Assembly: GCF_001884735.1 (NCBI RefSeq)
Contig: NZ_MJAP01000010.1
Span: forward strand, 1 to 64,000
Source of the DNA: Natronohydrobacter thiooxidans
Lineage (GTDB): Bacteria; Pseudomonadota; Alphaproteobacteria; Rhodobacterales; Rhodobacteraceae
Length of the DNA: 64,000 bases
Direction of reading: 5' to 3'
In this document: in pieces, positions 25,432 through 33,862 of the stretch
Layout of the letters: every line of letters starts with the position of its first letter
Numbering within the stretch: position 1 is the first letter of the stretch
The notes under the pieces: generated by a model
Database searches by the model: none
What the model saw: the letters and a program-made list of their open reading frames with translations, nothing else
Told to the model about the DNA's origin: nothing
Position numbers and translations under genes: made by a program

Positions 25432-26373
25432 TCAGTAGGCATCGATGCTGTTGACCAGCGTTGCAGTGCACATTCGGCCGACAGTCGGATCCCGCGCCGC
25501 CTGCCAGTCGAATGTCGCCTGCACGCCTTGCGGTCCCGCAATCTCGATACGCGGGCGGGGCAGATAGACCGCGTGCACGGTGAAGGTGAAGCTCTCGCCC
25601 GAGGGCAGGACATAGGCGAATTCCATGGCGCAGGGATCGCCATTGATGGCTTGCGTCACCAGCGTCTGATCGGCGAAGCGCACCTCGATGCGCCCCGTCA
25701 GCGCGGCGATGCTGGGATCGGCCCCGTCGATGCGCCCATCGGCACGGATGGTCTCGATCCGGTCGAGGTTGTTGGCATAGGTGATCTCGGCCGAGACGAC
25801 ATTGCCTAGATCCACGCCATTGCGCTTGATCGATCCGTTGAAATGGCCGAAGCGCTGCAGGTCCAGCGTGGCGGCTGTGCCAGCGGCGGTGGCGGCACCG
25901 ACAGTTTCACCCTGTGCCACCAGTCGTGCCGTCGCGGTCAGCAGGCCCGAGCGCTGCATCTGCCATGAGAGCTGGTCCAGCACGCAGCCGGAATACATCG
26001 CATAGCGCGGTACCTCGGGCATGCCGGTCTCGATCGACATGCTGGGCAGCGCCCATGCGCCGGACTGGAATTGGTGGGTGTAGGGCACTGATGACCCTGT
26101 TGTCGTCGGGTTGCCAAAGGCGGCCTTCAGCCAGAAGCCGAAGGCCTGCGCGTCAATCGGCACCACCACATCGCCATCCGAGGTCACCGCATCCTTGATC
26201 GGCGGTAGCGGATCGCGGCCATAGCCCAGAAGCTCGCTGTTCAGGAGCGGCTGCTCAACCCCCAGCGTGGCGCTGGCGAACGGCATCCGCACAAAATCGC
26301 TCGCGGGCGGCGTGCCATAGGTCGACTCGAACGCCAGCGCCATCTGCGCCCGCGCCCCTTGGGCTCGTGCCAT
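25432..26373 (-). CDS. major tail tube protein
   Basis: A 313-residue protein. The frame is open from 26574, but ATG 26373 with AGGAG upstream gives the sensible start MARAQGARAQMALAFESTYG. This opening, and GNVVSAEITYANNLDRIETI with SIAALTGRIEVRFADQTL, match the phage tail tube family (Phage_tail_2/44-like) used by Rhodobacterales phages. It is a beta-rich subunit that stacks into the tail tube. The neighbours (tail terminator upstream, chaperone downstream) fit. Confidence 0.86.
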   Translation of the reverse strand: MARAQGARAQMALAFESTYGTPPASDFVRMPFASATLGVEQPLLNSELLGYGRDPLPPIKDAVTSDGDVVVPIDAQAFGFWLKAAFGNPTTTGSSVPYTHQFQSGAWALPSMSIETGMPEVPRYAMYSGCVLDQLSWQMQRSGLLTATARLVAQGETVGAATAAGTAATLDLQRFGHFNGSIKRNGVDLGNVVSAEITYANNLDRIETIRADGRIDGADPSIAALTGRIEVRFADQTLVTQAINGDPCAMEFAYVLPSGESFTFTVHAVYLPRPRIEIAGPQGVQATFDWQAARDPTVGRMCTATLVNSIDAY

Positions 26374-26399
26374 CGTCTCGTCTCCTGTGATGTTGGGGG

Positions 26400-26822
26400 T
26401 CAGGCCAGCGGGTCGACCGTGGTGTAGTGGAGGATCACCTGGATCACGGCGGCCTTCAGACTCGCCGCGCCCTCGACGGGCAGATCGGCGGGCCGTGGCG
26501 CTTCCGCCTCGATCCAGTCGCAGAGGCCGCCCAGAGTGCGGTCGGCGGCGAGCGCCGTGCCGATGCTGGCGCAAAGCGTGGCAAAGGCAGTGTCGCGATC
26601 ACTGCCCTGAACCACAGCCTCGATCTCGGCGCGGTGCTGGTAGTGGTACCGCAGCGGCGACAACGTCATCTCCGGCTCCCCCGGCTCGCCGTCGCGCAGG
26701 ATCAAGAGGCCAGCGGCGGGGACGCGCTCGGGCAGCACCTCACCGCGCAGCACCGGCACATGCGGCACCGCGCGCAACAGGTCCGCTAGGGCTGTGAGGA
26801 TGGTTTCGCGGGGGCTGGGCAC
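26400..26822 (-). CDS. tail terminator/completion-like protein
   Basis: A 140-residue protein starting MPSPRETILTALADLLRAVP with VLRGEVLPERVPAAGLLILR and ILHYTTVDPLA at the end. Size, alpha/beta pattern and position between head-tail joining genes and the tail tube suggest the gpU/Gp17-like terminator that caps the tail. I infer this from gene order; the sequence family itself has no name that I can recall with certainty. Confidence 0.6.
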   Translation of the reverse strand: MPSPRETILTALADLLRAVPHVPVLRGEVLPERVPAAGLLILRDGEPGEPEMTLSPLRYHYQHRAEIEAVVQGSDRDTAFATLCASIGTALAADRTLGGLCDWIEAEAPRPADLPVEGAASLKAAVIQVILHYTTVDPLA

Positions 26823-26913
26823 TTGCTTCTTCTCCGACGGTACAGGTCGTGCTTGCGAGTAGGTTCCGCCTCTTCTACCTTCTGGCGAAGAGTTAGTTCT
26901 GGATTGGCTTCAC

Positions 26914-27675
26914 ATGAGCAACGGTGACGAAAAAGTCTGCGAAACTGTAAGAAGTGCGCTGGTTGCGCACAAAATGGACTTTCAGGAGGGCGACATTCAA
27001 CACGCAACGAAATTTACCCTGAAGTCCGGTGCCCTCTCAGCCTCGGTCAACGTCTTCAATTCTGGAAAAATTCATGTAGAAGGCAAAGCTTCAGAACTCA
27101 AGACTTGGCTGGAACAGCTCAAAGAGAGCATCGAAAAAGGCTCTGGCGGGCCCATCGCTTTGCTCCCAGCTGAAATTGAAAAATTTCCACAGACTCTCCG
27201 GGAGAGAGTCCCAGACTGTGATGACGTGGTTTTGTGGTTCTTCCAGGAGGCACTGAAATGCTACAAGGCTGATAGCCCCGCCGGTGCGGCTTTTATGCTC
27301 GGTGCCGCAAGCGAGAAGGCAATTCTCTTGCTGATAGAGGCTTATGGCAACGCCATTATTGACGAGGGGCACCGAAGCAGCTTCTTCTCGCGTGTCAATC
27401 AAAGGATGATCTCCAAGAAGTATGACGAGTTCAAGGCCTCCTACAATGGCTGCAAGAGCAAGCCTGCAGATCAAACCCTTGCGCAGGACCTCACTCAGCT
27501 ACTGGACGGTGCCTTTAACTTTTACCGACACACTCGAAATGCAGTCGGCCACCCACAGATAATTCCTGACCTCGAAAAAGGTGTCATTTTGGCCAATCTT
27601 GGACAGTTCATTGTATACGTGGAACGGATCTACAACCTGATTCGGCACTTCGAAAAGAATGGCGTCGTTGTTTAG
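26914..27675 (+). CDS. HEPN-motif cargo protein inserted in the structural operon
   Basis: A 253-residue protein on the strand opposite the head-tail operon. The C-terminal helical half carries RHTRNAVGHP with R208, N209 and H213, the R-N-x(3)-H motif of HEPN ribonucleases, preceded by the second long helix SPAGAAFMLGAASEKAILLL. The N-terminal 70 residues (ATKFTLKSGALSASVNVFNS then GKIHVEGKAS) resemble the TBP-like substrate-binding domain of RNase HIII and RnlA-type toxins; that similarity is weaker. The gene is clearly more AT-rich than its neighbours. I infer a lysogen-expressed RNase that could act in phage exclusion. Confidence 0.7.
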   Translation: MSNGDEKVCETVRSALVAHKMDFQEGDIQHATKFTLKSGALSASVNVFNSGKIHVEGKASELKTWLEQLKESIEKGSGGPIALLPAEIEKFPQTLRERVPDCDDVVLWFFQEALKCYKADSPAGAAFMLGAASEKAILLLIEAYGNAIIDEGHRSSFFSRVNQRMISKKYDEFKASYNGCKSKPADQTLAQDLTQLLDGAFNFYRHTRNAVGHPQIIPDLEKGVILANLGQFIVYVERIYNLIRHFEKNGVVV

Positions 27676-27702
27676 CCTTTATAATCCGCCCGCCCATCAA
27701 GT

Positions 27703-27740
27703 AGGAAATTTCAGGCCGCTCGGACGACACCTAATTTCCT
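27703..27740. terminator. weak inverted repeat after the HEPN cargo gene
   Basis: AGGAAATT (27703-27710) and AATTTCCT (27733-27740) are exact inverted copies with a 22-bp loop, 28 bp after the HEPN stop codon. The stem is AT-rich and has no U-run, so termination is uncertain. Confidence 0.25.
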
Positions 27741-27760
27741 TCGACGCAGCAATACGGCGT

Positions 27761-28393
27761 CTATCTCAGCCTCTCCATCACCCACTTCGCCACGATCAGC
27801 CCCGGCAGCGCGTCATGCGCCCGCTCGGCATCCCGCGCCAGGTCCAACCGCTTCGGCAGCTTGACCTGCGGCACCAGCAGGAAAATCGGCACGGTAGTCA
27901 CGCCGCGCCCGGTTCTTGACCGTGACGCTACAGCGCGGCCGCGCGCGTTCAGCCGGCCCTCAGCCACCAGCAGGCTCGGACCTGTCCTGCGATAGACAAA
28001 GCGCAGCCGCAGGCCCGTCCGGCGTTCCCATTCGCCGGGTGTGATGCGCCCGCCCCGCGCGGATTTCCCGGCGGCTGGTGTCGGGATCGTCAGCCAGAAG
28101 CCGGACCTCGAGCGGATCAGTGGTCCTGTGTCATGCGCACCGACGATGACAGACGCTTTCGACCAGACCAGTGCCGCGGCATTCAGGCTCGGTTTGCGCT
28201 TCGGATACTGCTCCGAGCGGATGGTGCGCGCGAGACGCTGGCCGAGACCCGCGCCGGTGATTTGTGCGCGCCAGGCGGACTTAAGGCCGTTGCCTGCCTC
28301 GCGCGTGGCAGTGGAAACTGCACGCTCGCCCGCCTTGATTTCAGCGGCCATCATAGCGACGAGGTCCGGGGTGATATCGAGTTTCAGCTTCAT
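27761..28393 (-). CDS. DUF6441 head-tail/minor tail protein
   Basis: A 210-residue basic protein: MKLKLDITPDLVAMMAAEIK, then GNGLKSAWRAQITGAGLG and a FRVYRR-like beta region (RLRFVYRRTGPSLLVAEG). This is the DUF6441 family of Rhodobacterales phages, in the position of an HK97 gp10-like neck or tail-completion protein. Its start overlaps the end of the preceding head-tail joining gene. The HEPN cargo gene follows its stop codon on the other strand. Confidence 0.8.
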   Translation of the reverse strand: MKLKLDITPDLVAMMAAEIKAGERAVSTATREAGNGLKSAWRAQITGAGLGQRLARTIRSEQYPKRKPSLNAAALVWSKASVIVGAHDTGPLIRSRSGFWLTIPTPAAGKSARGGRITPGEWERRTGLRLRFVYRRTGPSLLVAEGRLNARGRAVASRSRTGRGVTTVPIFLLVPQVKLPKRLDLARDAERAHDALPGLIVAKWVMERLR

Positions 28394-28701
28394 GCTGGCC
28401 TCAGATTGACAGTCCAGACCAACCGCTCGCGGTCGCGCATTGGCTCACCCTGAATGTTGAAGGCTTCGCCCTCGATCTCGATCCGGTCCCCGGGCCGGGG
28501 CTCAAGCACCTCAGCCACGCGCAGGTCGATGCGGGTGGTCTCGGACCAGATCCGTGCGTCGCCGAAGCTGGCGACCTCGTCCGCGCGGCGGCTGACCACG
28601 CGGACGAGCTGGGGCGCGCCGCCCTCGGCGATGTAAACAGCGTCCCGCGCGATGTTGCCGTCAGCAAACAGACCGTCGATGGCCGCAGCAAAGGCGTTCA
28701 T
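28390..28701 (-). CDS. head-tail joining protein (gpFII-like)
   Basis: A 103-residue protein starting at ATG 28701 (MNAFAAAIDGLFADGNIARD), which overlaps the capsid stop codon as ATGA. It has the beta-strand pattern IDLRVAEVLEPRPGDRIEIE followed by GEAFNIQGEP, as in small head-tail connectors that follow gpD/gpE-type capsid genes. A longer in-frame start at 28782 lies inside the capsid gene and is unlikely. Confidence 0.75.
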   Translation of the reverse strand: MNAFAAAIDGLFADGNIARDAVYIAEGGAPQLVRVVSRRADEVASFGDARIWSETTRIDLRVAEVLEPRPGDRIEIEGEAFNIQGEPMRDRERLVWTVNLRPA

Positions 28702-29714
28702 CAGGTCCGCCTTGCCGAGCGCAGCACCTGCGGCCGGGTGCAGATCGGCAGCGGGTTGCTTTCGATCTCCAGCCGCACCCATTCGTCGCGGTCGCGGTCG
28801 GGGATCATGCGCGCATAAAGCGGAAGGCCCACGGTGTTGACCGTTTCAAACGTATCGGCGGGGGCGTAGTAAATCTCGAACAGACCCTCGACCCCCTCGG
28901 GGTAGAAATAGGCCTTGTCGGTCGGCACGCCGAAACCGAGACCGCCCCGGTAGCGGCGGAAGGTGATGCCGCCGAAGCTGACCTCCTCGCCCACGCGCCC
29001 GCGCAGGTCGGCCGCCGCGGCCGTGTTGAGATAGGTCTCGCGCACCTCCTTATGGGCGACCAGATCGGCGAAGAAGGCCGAGCCACATTCGGCGCGCAGC
29101 TGCACCTGACCGGCGGCCAGCCCGCCAAGGCTGTCCTCGACGCTTTCGATCATCGCCTGGCAGCGCTTGCGCAGCGCCCCCGACGCGGGCGTGGCATTGT
29201 CGAGGTCGAAATCCACCTCCGCCGCCGGGGTGATGTTGAACTCGGTGTAGTAGTTGATCACCGTCGCCCCGTCCTTGGGGTCCTTCACCACGCCTTGAAT
29301 GCCGTTGAAGAGGTGGAACTCGAAGGTCGCCTCGGCGTCATTGCGCAGGCGGCCCATCTTGCGCGCGACCTCGGTCTGGACCTGCTGCACGGCAGTTTCC
29401 GAGCCAAAATCGCGGATGCCCTGAATTTCCGAAGCCCAGAGCACGTCCTGCTTCTTGAACTGACGCACGACAAAAGCGCGCATTTCGCGGCGCTCGGGGA
29501 TCTGGGACTCATAAGCCGAGCCGCGTTCCGAGAACGGGATCAGCTGCAGCGTGCCGTCACGGCTTTCGATCATGACGGTGCGGGTGCGCACGCCGCGCGA
29601 TCCAAACAGCCCCGCGCCAGACAGGATCGCGGGCTTGAAGGGGATGTTCTCGAGCGCGCGGGTCAGCTCGATGATGGAGAAGGCATCGCCTTCAAAGATG
29701 TCCATGGTGGCCAT
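28701..29714 (-). CDS. major capsid protein (lambda gpE family)
   Basis: A 337-residue capsid protein of the gpE family: MDIFEGDAFSIIELTRALEN at the start, then NIPFKPAILSGAGLFGSRGV, IPERREMRAFVVRQFKKQDV, and the C-terminal GVPTDKAYFYPEGVEGLFEI. It forms the HK97-fold shell and is decorated by the gpD-like protein encoded just upstream (24 bp). Length and domain order are as usual for gpE. Confidence 0.94.
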   Translation of the reverse strand: MATMDIFEGDAFSIIELTRALENIPFKPAILSGAGLFGSRGVRTRTVMIESRDGTLQLIPFSERGSAYESQIPERREMRAFVVRQFKKQDVLWASEIQGIRDFGSETAVQQVQTEVARKMGRLRNDAEATFEFHLFNGIQGVVKDPKDGATVINYYTEFNITPAAEVDFDLDNATPASGALRKRCQAMIESVEDSLGGLAAGQVQLRAECGSAFFADLVAHKEVRETYLNTAAAADLRGRVGEEVSFGGITFRRYRGGLGFGVPTDKAYFYPEGVEGLFEIYYAPADTFETVNTVGLPLYARMIPDRDRDEWVRLEIESNPLPICTRPQVLRSARRT

Positions 29715-29738
29715 GGGGATGTCCTTTCTTCTGAAGGG

Positions 29739-30110
29739 TCAGCGCTGGAGGATGCCAAGCGCCATGAGCGCCGCGATGGCGGTGTTGGTCTGGCCCTCGG
29801 TGATGCCCTCGGGCCAGATGATCTCATGGCGGTTGACGATGGCGGGGCCGCGAACCAGCACCACAGCGGGCGCGTCAGCATCCGTGGCATCGGCCTGACC
29901 CCAGAGGATGCCAGCGGCGTTCTGGCTGCCGTTGGAGGCGCCTGGTGTGAGCACAGTGTATTTGCCGCCCGAGGTGATCTTGCCCAGAACGGTGCCGGGG
30001 GCGAGCTTGCCCGCTCCGGAGGCGATGGTAACAGTTTCGCGGGTATAATCGCGCAGGACTTCCCAGACGAGGAAGCCACCGGGATATTGGCCTTTCACAA
30101 GCGTGGTCAT
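29739..30110 (-). CDS. head decoration protein (gpD-like)
   Basis: A 123-residue beta protein (LRDYTRETVTIASGAGKLAP, GTVLGKITSGGKYTVLTPGA, EIIWPEGITEGQTNTAIAAL) that matches the lambda gpD head-stabilising family. It sits between the protease and the capsid gene, the standard lambda-like order C-D-E. It binds as trimers to the expanded capsid. Confidence 0.9.
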   Translation of the reverse strand: MTTLVKGQYPGGFLVWEVLRDYTRETVTIASGAGKLAPGTVLGKITSGGKYTVLTPGASNGSQNAAGILWGQADATDADAPAVVLVRGPAIVNRHEIIWPEGITEGQTNTAIAALMALGILQR

Positions 30111-30116
30111 GGGGTC

Positions 30117-31214
30117 TTACCCTTTCAGTTTGAAGGTGCGGGCGATGACATCGCCCCAGGGGCGCGCGGTCGGGTTTGGCCCGGGTTGCGGGTGATGGGA
30201 GGTGATTGGCGGGGATGCCTCGGCCTTGGCGGCCAGCAGTTTGGCGCGCACGGCATCCAGGCCGACGTCCTCTTCCAGAAACTTGCCTGCCATCTGCGGT
30301 TGGCCTGCCAAACGGCAGAGGTCGATCACGGCGCGGGCATGCGCCATGGCCTCAGCGCGGATTGCGCTGGCGTCAGGGGCTGCGCTGGCGCTTGCACCGC
30401 AGCTTTCCGTCGGAGCGCCCGATGGGAGGGTGTCGGCATCTGCAACACCCCCGCCGCGCGCGTTGGAACCAGATGGGGCGTCGGCTGCTGCCATCGGATC
30501 AACGTTCCCGGTGGGAACCTTGGTCGCGGGATCGGGTGCAGTGGGCGGATCGTCCCCCGCCGCGCCATCGCCCGCAACTGCGCTGCCTTCAGGCTCTGCT
30601 GGCCCGCCTTCTTGCTCAGCAACCGCCTCGACCAGTTCGGGCGGCGCATTGCGAAACCGGGCAATGTCGAAACTTGCGGCAATGCGCACGGGCTTTTCCA
30701 TGCGCGTGGCGAGGCCCAGTTCCAGCGCTTCCTTCGCGTCAAACCATGTCTCCGCCGCCATGAGCGCGGCAATCTCCGCCTCGGGCTTGCCCGCTTTGGC
30801 CGCATAGCCACGCGTCATGCTGGCGGCCATCTTGTCGAGCGCACCGGCCATGTCGCGCATGTCGTCAGCCGTGCCCATGACGATGCCAGAGGGATCATGG
30901 ATCATCAGAAAGGCATTTTCCGGCATGACGATCTCGTCGCCCGCCATGGCGACATAGCTGGCGGCCGAGGCCGCGATGCCATCGATCCACACAGTGACAG
31001 CCCCTGCATGCCGGGTCAGCGCATTGTAGATCGCCACGGCATCGAAGACTGACCCACCGGGGCTGTTGAGGCGCAGATCGATGGGCGCATCATCCGGCAG
31101 CGCGCCGAGTTCCGCCAGAAACCCCTTGGCGCTGACGCCATAAGCGCCGATTTCGTCATAGATCAGCACTTCCGCCCCGGAGGCCCGGGCGCGGATCGTG
31201 TACCAGCTATTCAT
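30117..31214 (-). CDS. ClpP-like head maturation protease with C-terminal scaffold-like region
   Basis: A 365-residue protein. ATG 31214 is chosen because AGGAG lies 8-12 bp upstream; the longer frame starts inside the portal gene. The N-terminal ~190 residues are a ClpP/SppA-type Ser protease: RLNSPGGSVFDAVAIYNAL, catalytic Ser in GIAASAASYVAMAG, His in FLMIHDPSG. After a Pro/Ala/Gly-rich linker (about 215-300) the last ~60 residues are helical, as in gpC/Nu3 scaffolding fusions. It would cut scaffold and portal during head assembly. Confidence 0.9.
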   Translation of the reverse strand: MNSWYTIRARASGAEVLIYDEIGAYGVSAKGFLAELGALPDDAPIDLRLNSPGGSVFDAVAIYNALTRHAGAVTVWIDGIAASAASYVAMAGDEIVMPENAFLMIHDPSGIVMGTADDMRDMAGALDKMAASMTRGYAAKAGKPEAEIAALMAAETWFDAKEALELGLATRMEKPVRIAASFDIARFRNAPPELVEAVAEQEGGPAEPEGSAVAGDGAAGDDPPTAPDPATKVPTGNVDPMAAADAPSGSNARGGGVADADTLPSGAPTESCGASASAAPDASAIRAEAMAHARAVIDLCRLAGQPQMAGKFLEEDVGLDAVRAKLLAAKAEASPPITSHHPQPGPNPTARPWGDVIARTFKLKG

Positions 31215-31218
31215 GGTG

Positions 31219-32709
31219 TTACTCCTGTGAGGTCGGCTGTTCCGAGCCGTCGCCGGGATCCGGCCGTTTTGCGGGCGTCGCCCGCGCGCCTTGGGTCTCG
31301 CCGGGGCTGGTGCGGTAGTGCAGCCCCAGATCGGCGGCGCGTCTGGCGTCCACCGCATTCTCGCGGTCGACTTCCTCGACATCATAGCCTGTGCCCTCGA
31401 CCACCTTGCGCCGCGAGGTGATGCCCGCTTCCATGGCGAGGATTTGCGCCTGAATGTCTTTCAGCGGATCGACCCAATCCCAGCGCGGCGGGATCCATTG
31501 CACTGCGCGCGCGCCAACCGGATCGGCGAGGTCCAACCGGCCTGCCAGCTGCGCCATCTCCAGCCAGCGCGCCCAGACAGGGCGGCAGAGCTGATGCGCG
31601 ATGACTCCATGCTGCAGTTGCTGCACGCGACGGCGGAATTCGACGAGTTCGGCGCGCAAGCTCGAATAGTTGGCCTGGCGCACATCGCCCGTGACCAGAT
31701 GGTATGGCAGCCCCAAGGATGCCGACACGGCCAGCAAGGTCCGGTACTGGAACGCTTCATACGCGCCGCCCACATCCGCTGGCGACGAGAATTTCACATC
31801 CTCGCCCGGCAGCAGCACCTGCATCGTGCCGGGCTCGAGGCTCGCGATGGCGGCACCGTCTGGGTCCGCCTCGCTTTCACCCAGCATCGGCTCTTCCGGC
31901 GCTGTCTTGGTGATGAAGCCTGCGAACATTGCCGCAGTCTTCTTCCGGTCGAGTTCCGCATCATCGTACTGATCGAGCAGGAACAGCCGCACCATGGCAG
32001 GTGCCACATGCGGCAAGCCCCTGATCTGGCCTGCATCCAGCGGACGAAAGATATGAAGCACATCCTCTGCTGGCACGCGCACGGTTTCAGGCACGGCCAC
32101 ACGGCGATCCGTGCTGTCGCCGGGATGGCTGCGGCGGAAGTGATACGCGACACGCCGCCCGATCTGGTCAAACTCGATGCCACAGCGGATGCGGTTGCCG
32201 TTGGCTGCCGTCTCGGTCTTCTCGAAGGGCAGCATCTCCGATTGCAGAAGCTGTAGCTGGAGCGGCACTAGCAGCCCGTCCTCCGCGCGGCGGGGCCGCA
32301 TCCGCACAAAACACTCGCCCGCCACAAACATCTCCCGCGCGACCATGGCCTGCAGGCCGTAGAAATCGGTCAGCCCGTCCGCATCCGCCTCGTCGGTCCA
32401 AGCGAGCCAGAGCTTCTGGACACGGTCGCGCAGGGTCGTATCGTCGATCAGCGACGAGGGCTTGATCCCGTCGCCCACGAGGTTCGCGGCAAAGGCCTCG
32501 CAGGCATTGGCGGCATAGCCATTGGTGACCACCAGTTCCCGCGCGCGGGCCAGCAGGCGCGGGCCGCCCGAGGCCACCAGCGCGTTGATATTCTCCAAGG
32601 GCGGGTTCCAGCCGCGCAAGCGACGGCGGGACATTGCGCCTTCCAGCCGGGCGCGCACCGCATTGGCACCGCCCGACACCGGGCGGCGAAACCTGTCGAA
32701 CAGCCCCAT
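31219..32709 (-). CDS. portal protein (lambda gpB family)
   Basis: A 496-residue portal. Family signatures include RRLRGWNPPLENINALVASG, ARELVVTNGYAANACEAFAA, and the stretch QANYSSLRAELVEFRRRVQQ near residue 345. The dodecameric portal is the DNA gate and tail attachment point. It follows gpW by 3 bp and precedes the protease by 4 bp, so head genes are closely coupled. Length is normal. Confidence 0.93.
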   Translation of the reverse strand: MGLFDRFRRPVSGGANAVRARLEGAMSRRRLRGWNPPLENINALVASGGPRLLARARELVVTNGYAANACEAFAANLVGDGIKPSSLIDDTTLRDRVQKLWLAWTDEADADGLTDFYGLQAMVAREMFVAGECFVRMRPRRAEDGLLVPLQLQLLQSEMLPFEKTETAANGNRIRCGIEFDQIGRRVAYHFRRSHPGDSTDRRVAVPETVRVPAEDVLHIFRPLDAGQIRGLPHVAPAMVRLFLLDQYDDAELDRKKTAAMFAGFITKTAPEEPMLGESEADPDGAAIASLEPGTMQVLLPGEDVKFSSPADVGGAYEAFQYRTLLAVSASLGLPYHLVTGDVRQANYSSLRAELVEFRRRVQQLQHGVIAHQLCRPVWARWLEMAQLAGRLDLADPVGARAVQWIPPRWDWVDPLKDIQAQILAMEAGITSRRKVVEGTGYDVEEVDRENAVDARRAADLGLHYRTSPGETQGARATPAKRPDPGDGSEQPTSQE

Positions 32710-32712
32710 GGA

Positions 32713-32928
32713 TTACAGTCCCTTGCTGGTCGTCACGCGGACCTGCCGCACCATCCGCCGCCCCTCGGCTGCGGCGATCTCGCGATCCAGCGCCTCGAGC
32801 GCACGGTCAATCTCCGCCACAGAGCGATAGTCGACCATCTTGCCGTCATAACTGACGCGGGCCACGCCCGAGGACCGCTGCGCAGACAGGGCGTCGCGGC
32901 GGGCGCGAAGGTCAGAGATTGTCGGCAT
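32713..32928 (-). CDS. gpW-family head-tail joining protein
   Basis: A 71-residue protein (ISDLRARRDALSAQRSSGVA, DGKMVDYRSVAEIDRALEAL) that fits gpW: two helices around a small beta hairpin. gpW closes the portal channel after packaging. It lies directly before the portal gene. Between it and the terminase gene two opposite-strand cargo genes have been inserted. Confidence 0.86.
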   Translation of the reverse strand: MPTISDLRARRDALSAQRSSGVARVSYDGKMVDYRSVAEIDRALEALDREIAAAEGRRMVRQVRVTTSKGL

Positions 32929-32981
32929 GTGGGGTTTTCCGTTAAAGTGCGGCGATTGCAGCAGGACTATTGCCAGAGCCC

Positions 32982-33596
32982 ATGATCGAACCCATCGCCC
33001 GTATCAGGATCGAAATCGAAGACACGAACCCGCTGGTCTGGCGGGAACTGGATGTGCCGCTCTCGACCACCATGGCCATGATGCACGACATCATTCAGGT
33101 CGTGATGCGCTGGTGGGATTACCACCTGTACGAATTCGAGATCGGGAACAGGATTTACGGCGTGCCATCGTCTGATGACGCTCTCTATGAGCGCAAGGTC
33201 TACAAGGCGAGCGGGCTGCGTCTTGCGACCGTGCTTAATCGGGGCATTCGGGAATTCCTCTATGTTTATGACTTCGACGACAACTGGCGTCACCGGATCA
33301 CGGTCCTCGACGTCCGGCAGGGGGAAGCCGATGTCGAATATCCACGTTTCATCGCCGGTGCGCGCCGCGCGCCCCCCGAAGATGTCGGCAGCATCAGCGG
33401 TTTCGAGGAATTTCTTGATGCGGTCACAGATCCAGAGCACGAACAGCACAAGCGGATGCTGGAATGGTACGATGGGCCATTCGATCCCGAAGACATTGAT
33501 GAACAGCGCCTGCATATGATCATCGGCGATTTCGCAGCGCGGCGACGTGGGCCCTTGATGAGCCATCGCGGCACAGGTCGCAAAAAACCGTCGTGA
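32982..33596 (+). CDS. plasmid pRiA4b ORF-3-like protein (cargo)
   Basis: A 204-residue protein of the pRiA4b ORF-3/IS1096 TnpR-like family: IARIRIEIEDTNPLVWREL, MHDIIQVVMRWWDYHLYEFE, DDNWRHRITVLDV and a C-terminal FDPEDIDEQ. The family is common on plasmids and mobile elements and has no proven activity. I favour ATG 32982 because the family starts there; a TTG at 32970 has a somewhat better ribosome site. It is on the strand opposite the head genes, so it is probably expressed in the lysogen together with the overlapping GIY-YIG gene. Confidence 0.85.
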   Translation: MIEPIARIRIEIEDTNPLVWRELDVPLSTTMAMMHDIIQVVMRWWDYHLYEFEIGNRIYGVPSSDDALYERKVYKASGLRLATVLNRGIREFLYVYDFDDNWRHRITVLDVRQGEADVEYPRFIAGARRAPPEDVGSISGFEEFLDAVTDPEHEQHKRMLEWYDGPFDPEDIDEQRLHMIIGDFAARRRGPLMSHRGTGRKKPS

Positions 33597-33862
33597 CCGG
33601 GTTCGTCTATGTCCTCGGCAGCCAGACCTCCTGCGGCTATCGCACCTATGTCGGATGGACCCTCGATCTTGACCGCCGCCTGGCCGAGCATAATTCGGGC
33701 ACCGGCGCAAAATCGACGCGTGGCAATGCATGGTCCCTCCTCTATGCCGAACGCCTGCCAAGCCGGATCGAGGCGATGCGTCGCGAATGGTATCTCAAGC
33801 GGGATCGCCGTCTGCGCCGCCAATTGGCATCATCGGCGCAAGGATTTGATCACCCCATGTAA
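33593..33862 (+). CDS. GIY-YIG (UPF0213/YhbQ-like) nuclease domain protein (cargo)
   Basis: An 89-residue single-domain GIY-YIG nuclease: FVYVLGSQTSCGYRTYVGWT corresponds to the GIY and YIG strands, followed by DLDRRLAEHNSG (catalytic Arg region) and EAMRREWYLKR. The GTG start overlaps the pRiA4b-type stop codon (GTGA). Such small nucleases cut or nick DNA; cellular roles are poorly known. Its end overlaps the terminase 3' end by 13 bp, so insertion was tight. Confidence 0.85.
   Translation: MTGFVYVLGSQTSCGYRTYVGWTLDLDRRLAEHNSGTGAKSTRGNAWSLLYAERLPSRIEAMRREWYLKRDRRLRRQLASSAQGFDHPM

Noticed and set aside
29052-31052. 666-codon plus-strand frame opposite capsid, decoration and protease genes
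   Set aside because: It spans three real genes on the other strand and has no recognisable motif.
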